Shown here piece after piece: positions 53,466 to 61,861 of a DNA stretch of 64,000 nucleotides. Each line of letters opens with the position of its first letter. The first letter of the stretch is position 1. Location: contig CAVZHI010000024.1 in the NCBI GenBank assembly GCA_963775015.1, positions 62,001-126,000 of the forward strand, read 5' to 3'. Source of the DNA: JAEMQF01 sp963775015 (GTDB lineage Bacteria > Pseudomonadota > Gammaproteobacteria > Burkholderiales > Burkholderiaceae_C). The notes beneath the pieces were generated by a model, which ran no database searches, had not been told where the DNA came from, and saw only the letters and a list, made by a program, of their open reading frames with translations. A program made the position numbers and the translations under genes.

Positions 53466-55826
53466 ATGCTGAAGATGCTCGATCGGAAACTCCTGCACGA
53501 TGTGTGGCAAATGCGCGGCCAGGTGCTGGCGCTCGGGCTCGTCGTCGGCGCGGGAATCGTCGGCTTTGTGGGCGCGCTGTCGGCGCACGACTCGCTGCGT
53601 TGGCTGCAGGCGTCGTACTACGAGCGCGACCGCTTCGCCCATGTGTTCGCGCAGGGCAAGCGCGCACCGCTGAGCCTGGCGCAGCAGCTGGTCGAGATTC
53701 CCGGCGTCGCCGAACTCGAAGCGACGGTGATCGCCGACGTGCTGCTCGACGTTCCCGGCGTCGTCGAATCGCTCACCGGCCGCATGATCGCGCTGCCGCG
53801 CCACGGCTTGCCGCGCATGAACCGTCTCGCGCTGATTCGGGGCGCGTGGGTCGACGCACCCGAGTCGAACCAGGCGCTGGTGAACGAGACCTTCGCCAAC
53901 GCGCATGGCCTGAAGGTCGGCGACCGCATCGGCGCCCTGCTCAACGGCAAACGCGAATCGCTGCAGTTGGTGGGAATCGTGCTCTCGCCCGAATACATCT
54001 TCCCGAGCCGCGGCGGCTTTGGCGACGAGCGCAGCTTCGGCATCTTCTGGGTCGGGCAGAAACGCCTGGCGAGCGCGTTCAACATGGACGGCGCGTTCAA
54101 CTCGATCGCGCTGCGCCTGGAGGCCGGAGCGTCTGAGGCCGCCGTCATCGCCGCGCTGGATCGGCGCCTCGATGGGTTCGGCTTCAGCGGCGCACACGGC
54201 CGCGATGACTTGCCTTCGCACCGCGTCCTGACTCAGGAAATCTCGCAATGGAAGGTCTACGCGACGGTGCTGCCGGTGGTGATCCTCGGTGTCGCCGTGT
54301 TCTTGCTGAATGTGGCGCTGACGCGGCAGATCGGCACGCAGCGTGGCCAGATCGCGGCGCTGAAAGCGCTCGGTTGCGAAGACGTGCGCCTCGGCGTGCA
54401 CTACTTCAAATTCGTGCTGATCATCGTCTTGATCGGTGGCGCGATCGGCATCGCCGGCGGCGCGTATTTCGGCCACGCGGTGACGCAGATGTACGCGCGC
54501 TTCTTCCGCATCCCGAACTTCGAGTACCGGATGTTGCCTTGGATCCCGGCCTCGGCGGTTGCGCTGTCGCTGGCCGCCGCGCTGCTGGCCGTGCTCGGCG
54601 CGTTGCTGCGCGTCGTGCGGCTCGCGCCGGCCGAAGCGATGCGCCCGCCGGCGCCGCCGAACTTCGGACCGACGCTGCTGGAGCGCGTCGGCATGGGGCG
54701 GCTCTATTCGCCTTCGGTGCGAATGATTGTTCGCGACTTCGAGCGCCGCCCCTTGCGCGCGCTGCTGACGATCTTCGGCATCGCCGGCGCGGTGGCGGTG
54801 ATGATCGGCGGCACCTGGTGGCGCGACTCGGTGGAGCAACTGCTCGATGTGGAGATCCGCATGCGCGATCGGCAGGACGTGAGCGTGGCGCTGACCGACC
54901 CGGTGTCGACCACGGCGCTGTACGACCTGGCGCGCCTTCCCGGCGTATTGCGCGCCGAGGACAGCACCACAGCGGCGGTGCGCCTGTCCAATGGATTGCA
55001 CAGTTGTCGCACGACGTTGGACGGCCTGGATTCGCAAATGCAAATGCGCCCGCTGCTTGACGCGCAGCTTGGCCACGCGCCGCTGCCCGCCGCAGGCATC
55101 GTGCTCAATGAGCGGCTCGCGCGACGCCTCGATGTGAAGCTGGGCGACGAGGTCCACGTCGAACTCCTGCAGGGCACGCGTGCGCAGGCCGACCTGCGCG
55201 TCGCGGCATTCAGCTTCGAGCTGACGCAGATGCCGGCGCACGTCGACCGCGCTGTCTTGACGCGCCTGCTCGGACAAGGCGAAGCCATCTCCGGCGCGCG
55301 CCTGTTGATCGACGCCTCGCAGCGTGAAGCGCTGCTGAATCAGTTGAAGCAGATCCCGCGCATCGCCGGCGCGATGGAAATCGGCCCGGTGATCCGCCAC
55401 GTTCGCGAGAACACCGCACGCAACGTCCTGTTCTTCACGTCGGTGACGTCGGTGATCGCTGCGGCGATCGCGCTCGGCGTGGTCTACAACAACGCACGCA
55501 TCGCGCTCGCCGAACGCGCCTGGGACCTGGCGAGCCTGCGCGTGCTCGGTGCGACGCGCGGCGAAGTCTCGACGCTGCTGCTCGGCGAGCTGGCCGTGGA
55601 ACTCCTGCTCGCCTTGCCGCTGGGCTGCCTCATCGGCTATGGGCTTGCACTCAGCATCCAGCAGATGACGGCGCAGGAGACGATGCAGTTGCCCTTCGTG
55701 ATCGCACCGCGCACGTACGCCATCGCCTGCGGCGTGGTCCTGATCGCCGGCGTCTTCAGCGCGCTGATCGTGCGGCGCCGCGTCGACCAGTTGAACCTGG
55801 TGGGTGTTCTGAAGACACGCGAATAA
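53466..55826 (+). CDS. FtsX/MacB-type ABC permease
   Basis: A 786-residue permease with two FtsX domains. One is near residues 260-400 (VVILGVAVFLLNVALTRQIG, LIIVLIGGAIGIAGGAYFGH) and one near 655-780 (VTSVIAAAIALGVVYNNARI, GVVLIAGVFSALIVRRRVD), separated by large extracytoplasmic domains. An N-terminal helix (residues 18-38) and further helices near 440 bring the total to about ten. The AIAL-x-x-RAWDLASLRVLGATRGE region is the typical coupling site. Partner of the preceding ATPase. Confidence 0.88.
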   Translation: MLKMLDRKLLHDVWQMRGQVLALGLVVGAGIVGFVGALSAHDSLRWLQASYYERDRFAHVFAQGKRAPLSLAQQLVEIPGVAELEATVIADVLLDVPGVVESLTGRMIALPRHGLPRMNRLALIRGAWVDAPESNQALVNETFANAHGLKVGDRIGALLNGKRESLQLVGIVLSPEYIFPSRGGFGDERSFGIFWVGQKRLASAFNMDGAFNSIALRLEAGASEAAVIAALDRRLDGFGFSGAHGRDDLPSHRVLTQEISQWKVYATVLPVVILGVAVFLLNVALTRQIGTQRGQIAALKALGCEDVRLGVHYFKFVLIIVLIGGAIGIAGGAYFGHAVTQMYARFFRIPNFEYRMLPWIPASAVALSLAAALLAVLGALLRVVRLAPAEAMRPPAPPNFGPTLLERVGMGRLYSPSVRMIVRDFERRPLRALLTIFGIAGAVAVMIGGTWWRDSVEQLLDVEIRMRDRQDVSVALTDPVSTTALYDLARLPGVLRAEDSTTAAVRLSNGLHSCRTTLDGLDSQMQMRPLLDAQLGHAPLPAAGIVLNERLARRLDVKLGDEVHVELLQGTRAQADLRVAAFSFELTQMPAHVDRAVLTRLLGQGEAISGARLLIDASQREALLNQLKQIPRIAGAMEIGPVIRHVRENTARNVLFFTSVTSVIAAAIALGVVYNNARIALAERAWDLASLRVLGATRGEVSTLLLGELAVELLLALPLGCLIGYGLALSIQQMTAQETMQLPFVIAPRTYAIACGVVLIAGVFSALIVRRRVDQLNLVGVLKTRE

Positions 55827-55837
55827 CGGAGCCTGTC

Positions 55838-57038
55838 ATGACACGCAAACAATGGATCTTGCTCATCGCCGCTGCCGCCTTGGTGCTCGCGGCCTTCGCC
55901 TGGGCGTTTCAGCCGCAGCCGATCATGGTGGAGACGGCAAATGTTCGATCGGGCGCGTTCGAACAGACGATCGACGAAGACGGCAAGACGCGCGTGCGCG
56001 AGCGCTACGTCGTCTCCGCACCTCTCGCCGGCCGCCTCGCGCGAATCACCCTGAAAGCCGGCGACGCGGTGCGCATCGGCACGCGCGCTGGCCGTGCTCT
56101 CGCCTTCGGCGCCGGCGATGATCGACGCGCGCAGCGCGCGCGAGCTGAACGAGCGCATCGGCGCGGCAGAGGCGAACCTGGAGCAGGCGCGCGCCAAGGT
56201 CGCGCGCGCCGAGGCCGCGCTCGAACAGGCGAACACCGACGTCACACGCCAGAAGAAGTTGCAGGATGACGGTTTTGTCGCCCCGGCCGCGCTCGATCAG
56301 AGCCAGCTCGCGGCGCGTGTGCAGGCGCGTGACCTGGACGCAGCGCGCTTCGCCCAGGAGGGCGCCGAACACGACGTCGCGCAGGCGCGCGCCGCGCTGC
56401 TGCGCGCCCGCGAAGCGGCCGGGCTGCGCCGGCCGGGCACGGCGTGGACGATCGAATCGCCGGTGGCCGGAAGCGTGCTGCGCGTTCTCCAGGAGAGCGA
56501 AACGGTCGTCGGCGTGGGCACGCCGCTGCTCGAGATCGCCGACCCGAAGGACCTTGAAGTCGTGATCGACGTGTTGTCCACCGAACGCGCGCGAATCGCC
56601 AGCGGCGCCCGGGTCGAGATCGACGCCGGCGCCGGGCTGCGCATGCAAGGCCGGGTGCGGCGTGTCGAGCCCTCCGCGTTCACCAAGGTCTCCGCGCTCG
56701 GCGTCGAAGAGCAACGGATCAACGTGCTCGTCGACATCGTGTCGCCGCCGCAGGAGTGGCGCGACCTGGGCGACCAGTTCCGGGTCGACGCGCGAATCGT
56801 CGTGTTCGAGCGCCCCGCCGCAACGATCGCGCCGATCGGCGCACTCGTGCGCGACCACGACCACTGGACGGTGTTTGTTGCCGTCGATGGCCGCGCGCAG
56901 AAGCGCCGCGTCAAGGTCGGCGGGCGCACCGCCAGCGAAGCGTTGATCGAGGAAGGACTGGCACCGGCTGACGCCGTGGTCGTCTACCCCAGCGACACCG
57001 TCGCCGACGGCAAGCGGCTGAAGGTGGTGCGCCAGTGA
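55838..57038 (+). CDS. HlyD/RND-type periplasmic adaptor, frameshifted
   Basis: About 400 residues when repaired. The first frame has a membrane anchor (ILLIAAAALVLAAFAWAF) and a lipoyl-like start (TRVRERYVVSAPLAGRL, ITLKAGDAVRIGT). One extra base near 56,088 shifts it; the second frame continues LAVLSPSAPAMIDARSAREL, a long alpha-helical hairpin and the second lipoyl half (IESPVAGSVLRVLQESETVV). It would bridge the ABC permease to an outer-membrane channel or extracellular face. CGGAG precedes ATG 55838. Confidence 0.85.
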
Positions 57039-59620
57039 CAGCCACGCCCGCGGACGCGGGTGGGCCCGACGCGCTGCTCGCGGAGTTCGGCTCCGCGCGC
57101 GGCGGTCTCGCGAGCAGCCTGGCGCGCCAGCGTCTCGCCGAGCAGGGGCCAAATGAGGTCGACCCGGCGCGCACCGCGGCGGCGCTGCGCTTGCTGGCAC
57201 ACCAGTTCGCGAGCCCCTTGGTCCTGATCCTGGTGCTTGCCGCGCTCGTGTCGCTGTTCCTGCGCAACTGGGCCGACGCGGCGATCATCCTGGCCATCGT
57301 GCTCGGCAGCACCGTGCTCGGGTTCACCCAGGAATACCGGGCATCAACGGCGCTGGCGTTGCTGCGTGAACGCCTCGCGCTGACAGCGCGCGTGTGGCGC
57401 GACAGCCGCGTGCAGGAGCTGCCGGCTCGCGAAATCGTGCGTGGCGACCTGGTCGCACTCGGCGCGGGCAACCTGGTTCCGGCCGACGGTGTGTTGCTCG
57501 AAGCGCGCGACCTGATGCTGAGCGAAGCCAGCTTGACCGGCGAATCGTTTCCGGTGGAAAAACAGGCCGTTTCTGCGACGCTGGCGCTGGCCGCGTCCAC
57601 ACCCCCGCCGCAGCCGCCGGACGCGACGCAAGCAGCGCGTGCGCGCGACCATCAGGTGTTCCTCGGCACGTCGGTGCGCAGCGGCGGCGGCTTGATGTTG
57701 GTCACGGCCACCGGGCGCAATACCGCAGTAGGCGCGATCGCTGCGGACTTGCGCGTCTCCCCCGCGCCTTCGGAATTCGAGCGCGGCATCGCCGAATTCG
57801 GCGCGTTGCTGTTGCGCGTGATGGTCTTGATGGTGTTGCTTGTACTTCTCGTGAACACCGCACAGGGTCGCGCTCCGCTCGAGGCGCTGCTGTTCGCCGT
57901 GGCGCTGGCGGTCGGCCTGTCGCCCGAATTGCTGCCGGCGATCGTCAGCGTGACGCTCGCGCACGGCGCGCGCGCCATGGCCGCGCAAGGCGTGCTGGTG
58001 CGTCGCCTGGAGGCGATCGAAGACCTGGGAAGCATCGACATCCTGTGTGCCGACAAGACCGGCACGCTCACCGAGGGCCGGCTCGAGCTGCTCGCTGCGC
58101 GCGACCCGCAGGGCCGTGAATCGCGCACCGTGTTGACGCTTGCCGTGCTCAACGCGAGCCTGGAGACCGGCATCGCGAATCCGCTGGACCGCGCCATCGT
58201 CGCTGCCGGCGAGGCGGCGAAAGTCGACGTCAGCACGTTCACGAAGATCGACGAGATTCCCTACGATTTCGAACGCAAGCGCTTGACCATCGTCGTGCAA
58301 CGCGCGGGCAACTCTGGCTGGCACGAACTCGTGACCAAGGGCGCGTTCGACAACGTGCTCGGCGCGTGCGCGAACTGGCGCGTCGAATGGGACGATCACG
58401 CCGCTGGACGACGCCGCTCGCGAGCTTATTGCGCGCAACGTTTTCGCGCAGGCGGCGAAGCGGGCATGCGCGTGCTCGGCGTGGCCACGCAGATGCACGC
58501 CGCGCAGGCACGCTATGAGCGCAGCGACGAAGCGGCGATGTGTTTCGAAGGCTTTCTGGAGTTCACCGACCCGCCCAAGGCCGACGCGCAAGCCACGCTG
58601 CACCGGCTCAAGGGCCTGGGCATCCACGTGAAGGTGATCACCGGCGACAACCGTCACGTCGCGCAGCACCTGGCGCGCGCCGTGGGTCTCGCGTCGAACC
58701 GCGTCTTGACCGGCGCGCAAGTCGCGGCGATGCGCGACGAGGCGCTCTGGCATCGCGCGCCGCGCATCGACGTCTTCGCGGAGATCGAGCCGCAGCAGAA
58801 AGAGCGCATCGTGCGCGCGCTGCAGCGCGCCGGCCACGTGGTGGGCTTTCTCGGTGACGGCATCAACGACGCGCCGGCGCTGCACGCGGCCGACGTCGGC
58901 ATCTCGGTGCAGGGCGCGACCGACGTCGCGCGCGAAAGTGCCGACGTGGTGCTGCTGCGCAGCGACCTCGACTTGCTGCACCAAGGCGTCGAACTCGGCC
59001 GGCGCGCGTTTGCCAACACGCTCAAATACATCGCGATCACGACGAGCGCGAACTTCGGCAACATGGTCAGCATGGCGCTCGCCGCGCCGCTGCTGCCGTT
59101 CCTGCCGCTCGCGCCGAAGCAGATCCTGCTGAACAACTTCCTGTCCGATCTGCCGTCGATGGCGATTGCGACGGACCGCGTCGACGCCGAACAACTTCGC
59201 CGCCCGCAACGCTGGCACCTCGCACAGGTGCGGCGCTTCATGCTCGTGTTCGGCCTCATCAGCAGCGCCTTCGACCTGCTTGCGTTTGCGCTGCTGCTGT
59301 GGTTCTTTGCCGCCGGCGCTGCGCTGTTCCAGACCGCCTGGTTCGTCATCTCGCTGCTCACCGAGCTCGCCGTCGTGATGGTGTTGCGCACGCGCCGTGC
59401 GGCCTGGAAGAGCGTGCCTGGGCGACTCCTCGCCTGGGCAACATTGCTCGTGGTGGGCGCTGCGCTGGTGTTGCCCTACAGCGGCGCGCTCGCGGCACTG
59501 TTCGGCTTCGTTCCCCTGCCGGCGCCGCTGTTGCTCGCGTCACTCGGCGTCGTCGCGAGTTACATCGTTTTGACGGAATGGGCGAAACACCGCTTCAACG
59601 CGATGTCGCGCCGGCGTTAG
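57035..59620 (+). CDS. P-type cation-transporting ATPase
   Basis: An 861-residue P-type ATPase of the P2/MgtA-like group. TGES is near residue 168, the phosphorylated Asp is in DKTGTLTEG at 340, and GDGINDAPALHAADVGISV is near 606. Ion-site helix 4 has VGLSPELLPAIVS. About ten helices are present. Between 58,388 and 58,462 the printed frame gives an implausible Arg-rich stretch, while the +1 frame reads TITPLDDAARELIARNVFAQ, the expected linker; two compensating indels are likely. GTG 57035 overlaps the adaptor stop. The cation is not certain (Mg2+ or Ca2+). Confidence 0.88.
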   Translation: MTATPADAGGPDALLAEFGSARGGLASSLARQRLAEQGPNEVDPARTAAALRLLAHQFASPLVLILVLAALVSLFLRNWADAAIILAIVLGSTVLGFTQEYRASTALALLRERLALTARVWRDSRVQELPAREIVRGDLVALGAGNLVPADGVLLEARDLMLSEASLTGESFPVEKQAVSATLALAASTPPPQPPDATQAARARDHQVFLGTSVRSGGGLMLVTATGRNTAVGAIAADLRVSPAPSEFERGIAEFGALLLRVMVLMVLLVLLVNTAQGRAPLEALLFAVALAVGLSPELLPAIVSVTLAHGARAMAAQGVLVRRLEAIEDLGSIDILCADKTGTLTEGRLELLAARDPQGRESRTVLTLAVLNASLETGIANPLDRAIVAAGEAAKVDVSTFTKIDEIPYDFERKRLTIVVQRAGNSGWHELVTKGAFDNVLGACANWRVEWDDHAAGRRRSRAYCAQRFRAGGEAGMRVLGVATQMHAAQARYERSDEAAMCFEGFLEFTDPPKADAQATLHRLKGLGIHVKVITGDNRHVAQHLARAVGLASNRVLTGAQVAAMRDEALWHRAPRIDVFAEIEPQQKERIVRALQRAGHVVGFLGDGINDAPALHAADVGISVQGATDVARESADVVLLRSDLDLLHQGVELGRRAFANTLKYIAITTSANFGNMVSMALAAPLLPFLPLAPKQILLNNFLSDLPSMAIATDRVDAEQLRRPQRWHLAQVRRFMLVFGLISSAFDLLAFALLLWFFAAGAALFQTAWFVISLLTELAVVMVLRTRRAAWKSVPGRLLAWATLLVVGAALVLPYSGALAALFGFVPLPAPLLLASLGVVASYIVLTEWAKHRFNAMSRRR

Positions 59621-59667
59621 CGCCGCCGCTCCTCGAGGGGGACTTGCCCCGGCAAAGCCGGATCGGC

Positions 59668-60120
59668 TCAGGCGAGTTCGGAAGATTCCGGCTTCGCGAG
59701 GCGCTGCGCGAGCTCGGCGTCGCGCAGCGCCGTGTAGTCGCTGGCAACGCAGCGCAGCAACACTTTGTGCGCCTGTTCGCTCAAGTGCGCCTTCACCTGG
59801 CCGAGGAAGGGGTTCGACGCGACGAGCACCAGGCCGGCGCATTGCCCCGCGGCGACGCCGTCGTTCACCGCGGCCGCCACTTCGTGAGCAAAGCGGTCGT
59901 GCTCGCGCTCGCGCACATCGGTGCGGCTCGGGTATGACGTGCCGCCCGAACGCTGCCCCAGGGAATTGACATGGCCGGGGCGGTCGCTCGACAGCTCCGT
60001 GCCCTTTTGCCGGCTTTGCGGATGCACCAAGTCAGCCAAGTGCGCATAAGCGCCCGGCTTCGCCGATTCTTCAAGCACACGCGCCTTCGCTGCGTTTGCC
60101 ACCACCAGCCAGTTCTTCAT
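59668..60120 (-). CDS. Host-attachment-family protein
   Basis: A 150-residue protein with the family start MKNWLVVANAAKARVLEE, then ELSSDRPGHVNSLGQRSGG, REREHDRFAHEVAAAVNDG and LVLVASNPFLGQVKAHLSEQ. The family was named for Agrobacterium attachment but is widespread and related to the eRF1-like domain; many copies lie in stress-gene islands. Its function here is unknown. A CRP/FNR-like promoter lies upstream. Confidence 0.82.
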   Translation of the reverse strand: MKNWLVVANAAKARVLEESAKPGAYAHLADLVHPQSRQKGTELSSDRPGHVNSLGQRSGGTSYPSRTDVREREHDRFAHEVAAAVNDGVAAGQCAGLVLVASNPFLGQVKAHLSEQAHKVLLRCVASDYTALRDAELAQRLAKPESSELA

Positions 60121-60172
60121 CGCAGTCCCTTCAATTTGATTCCGCGTGCCCCGCGGTGCGGTCACCGATTTC

Positions 60173-60213
60173 AGTCTAGGTTGATCGCTTGGCTGCGTCT
60201 TGAGCTTGCGCAA
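60173..60213 (-). promoter_or_regulatory. CRP/FNR-like box and -10 for the host-attachment gene
   Basis: On the minus strand TTGCGCAAGCTCAA (60213-60200) is followed after 21 bp by TAGACT (60178-60173). The box has the same TTGCG...CTCAA form as the one before the BON gene. It lies just past the 3' end of the E2-ACP gene. Confidence 0.55.
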
Positions 60214-60221
60214 TGCGTCAT

Positions 60222-61745
60222 TCAAGCGCCCAGGCGTTGCGCACAGTACTGCACCAGTTTGTCCAGGGTCGAGAGTTTTGCGGCGTCGGCGTCGGGAATG
60301 TCGACGCCAAGGTGCTCGTGCACGGCGACGAGGAAGTTCAGCCAATCGGCCGAATCCAGATCGACCTGCTGGCGCAGCAAGCGCGCGGGTTCGATCGCCG
60401 CAGCATCCACTTCGGGCGCGACTTCGGTGAGCGCGCGCAGCAGCTGGGTGCGGATGTCTTCAGGGTTCATGACGGCTCCTTGATTCGCAGCGGCGCGATC
60501 CAGAGACCCCGGGTCTTGCAGCAACTCGCGGATCAACGCCAACAGCAGCGCACCGCGGTGCCCGTCGCTGGCGCGGTGGTCCCCCGCCAGGCTCGCCGTG
60601 ACGACGGGCAGCGCACACACGCGGCTGTCCTCGCCGGCCCAAGGCCGCAGCGCGATGCGTCCGAAGCCGATCAGCGCCACCTGCGGCGGGTAGATCACGC
60701 CGCAGACACTCGTCACGCCTTGCTCGCCCAGGTTCGTGATCGTGACCGTCGCCTCGCTCAATTCCGAGCTGCGCAGGCTGCCGGTGCGGGTGCGTTTCAC
60801 GAGATCGAGCAGGGTGCGCGTCAACGCAGCGACATCAAGCGCCGCAGCGTCGTGCAATGCCGGCGCAACGAGCCCGCCTTCGCGCAGCGAGATCGCCACA
60901 CCGGGGTGAACGCCGCTGCCGGGAACGAATGCAGCGTCGCGCCAGAAGCCGTTGAACTCCGGGTAACGATGCAGCGCCAGCGCAACCGCCTTGATGAGCA
61001 AGGCCGCGGGCAAGATGCGCTGCGTCACCGGAGAATCCGCGTTGCGCTGCGCAAGCCACGCCGTGGCGTTGCCGAACACGATGTCCTCAGTGAGGTAGTA
61101 GTGCGGAATCTCGCGCTTCGAGCGCGACATCGCCGCGGCAATCACTTTGCGCATTTCGCGCGCGCGCAGCGCAGCCGCCGACAGGCCAGCGCCGGGCGAT
61201 GCCGCAGCGGGGCCCGGCGCGGCTGCGAACGCATCGACGTCGGCAAGCGTCACGGTGCCACCCGGTGCCGTGCCTTGAACGCGGTCCACGTCGATCCCCA
61301 ACTCCTGGGCCCGGCGTCGCGCCGCCGGCGAGATGCGACGCCGCTCCCCGAGTGGAGCCGCCTCGGCCACTGCTTCGGCGCCACGCGCGATGCCGGGCGC
61401 CTGCGCCGGCGCGGCGCTCGGCGGCAGCGAAGTTGAGCGTGCCAGCGATCCGCCATTCGCCGCCGCGAGAATCGCCGCGACTTGCGCATCGACGTCTTCG
61501 ACGGATTCGCCCGGTGCGCGCAGCACGGCCATCAACGTTCCCACGGGAATCAATGACTCGGGCTCGACGAGCAGCGCGCGCACCACGCCGTCGCTCCAAC
61601 ATTCGACGTCGATCGCCGCCTTGGACGTGTCGACGACGGCGATCACCTGGCCCTTCTGCACGGCGTCGCCCGGGCGCACCAGCCACTTCAGCAGCTTGCC
61701 CTGGTCCATGTCGGAGCCGAGCGAGGGCATGCGAAATTCGATCAT
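60222..61745 (-). CDS. E2 dihydrolipoyl acyltransferase fused to acyl carrier protein
   Basis: A 507-residue protein. It has a lipoyl domain (residues 2-78, lipoyl Lys in VDTSKAAIDVE), a peripheral-subunit-binding domain (about 137-173), and an E2 catalytic domain (about 190-420) with the active-site DHRASDG. These are joined to a C-terminal acyl carrier protein (about 425-507) with VDLDSADWLNFLVAVHEH, where Ser is the phosphopantetheine site. An AAGGAG ribosome site and ATG (60468-60470 region, MNPEDIRTQ) lie within the frame, so the carrier could also be made alone. No E1 or E3 genes are nearby. Confidence 0.88.
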   Translation of the reverse strand: MIEFRMPSLGSDMDQGKLLKWLVRPGDAVQKGQVIAVVDTSKAAIDVECWSDGVVRALLVEPESLIPVGTLMAVLRAPGESVEDVDAQVAAILAAANGGSLARSTSLPPSAAPAQAPGIARGAEAVAEAAPLGERRRISPAARRRAQELGIDVDRVQGTAPGGTVTLADVDAFAAAPGPAAASPGAGLSAAALRAREMRKVIAAAMSRSKREIPHYYLTEDIVFGNATAWLAQRNADSPVTQRILPAALLIKAVALALHRYPEFNGFWRDAAFVPGSGVHPGVAISLREGGLVAPALHDAAALDVAALTRTLLDLVKRTRTGSLRSSELSEATVTITNLGEQGVTSVCGVIYPPQVALIGFGRIALRPWAGEDSRVCALPVVTASLAGDHRASDGHRGALLLALIRELLQDPGSLDRAAANQGAVMNPEDIRTQLLRALTEVAPEVDAAAIEPARLLRQQVDLDSADWLNFLVAVHEHLGVDIPDADAAKLSTLDKLVQYCAQRLGA

Positions 61746-61786
61746 CGTCGGGTCGTGCGAATGGCGCGTGCGGATACGTGGCGTGA

Positions 61787-61854
61787 ATGATGGGCCGGCG
61801 CTGCCTGGCCACGTTGACCTGTGTCAAGCGGATGGCGGCGTGCGAGCGCACAGT
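61787..61854. promoter_or_regulatory. Bidirectional CRP/FNR-like box for E2-ACP and PLD genes
   Basis: TTGACCTGTGTCAA at 61814-61827 is a perfect TTGAC-N4-GTCAA palindrome. On the plus side CACAGT follows after 21 bp (61849-61854); on the minus side CATCAT follows after 21 bp (61792-61787). One box could serve both divergent genes. The plus transcript would have almost no leader before the ATG at 61862. Confidence 0.55.
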
Positions 61855-61861
61855 CAGCGCC

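Noticed and set aside
53421..55400. Long minus-strand open frame over the FtsX permease
   Set aside because: Arg/His/Asp-rich antisense shadow of a well-conserved permease.
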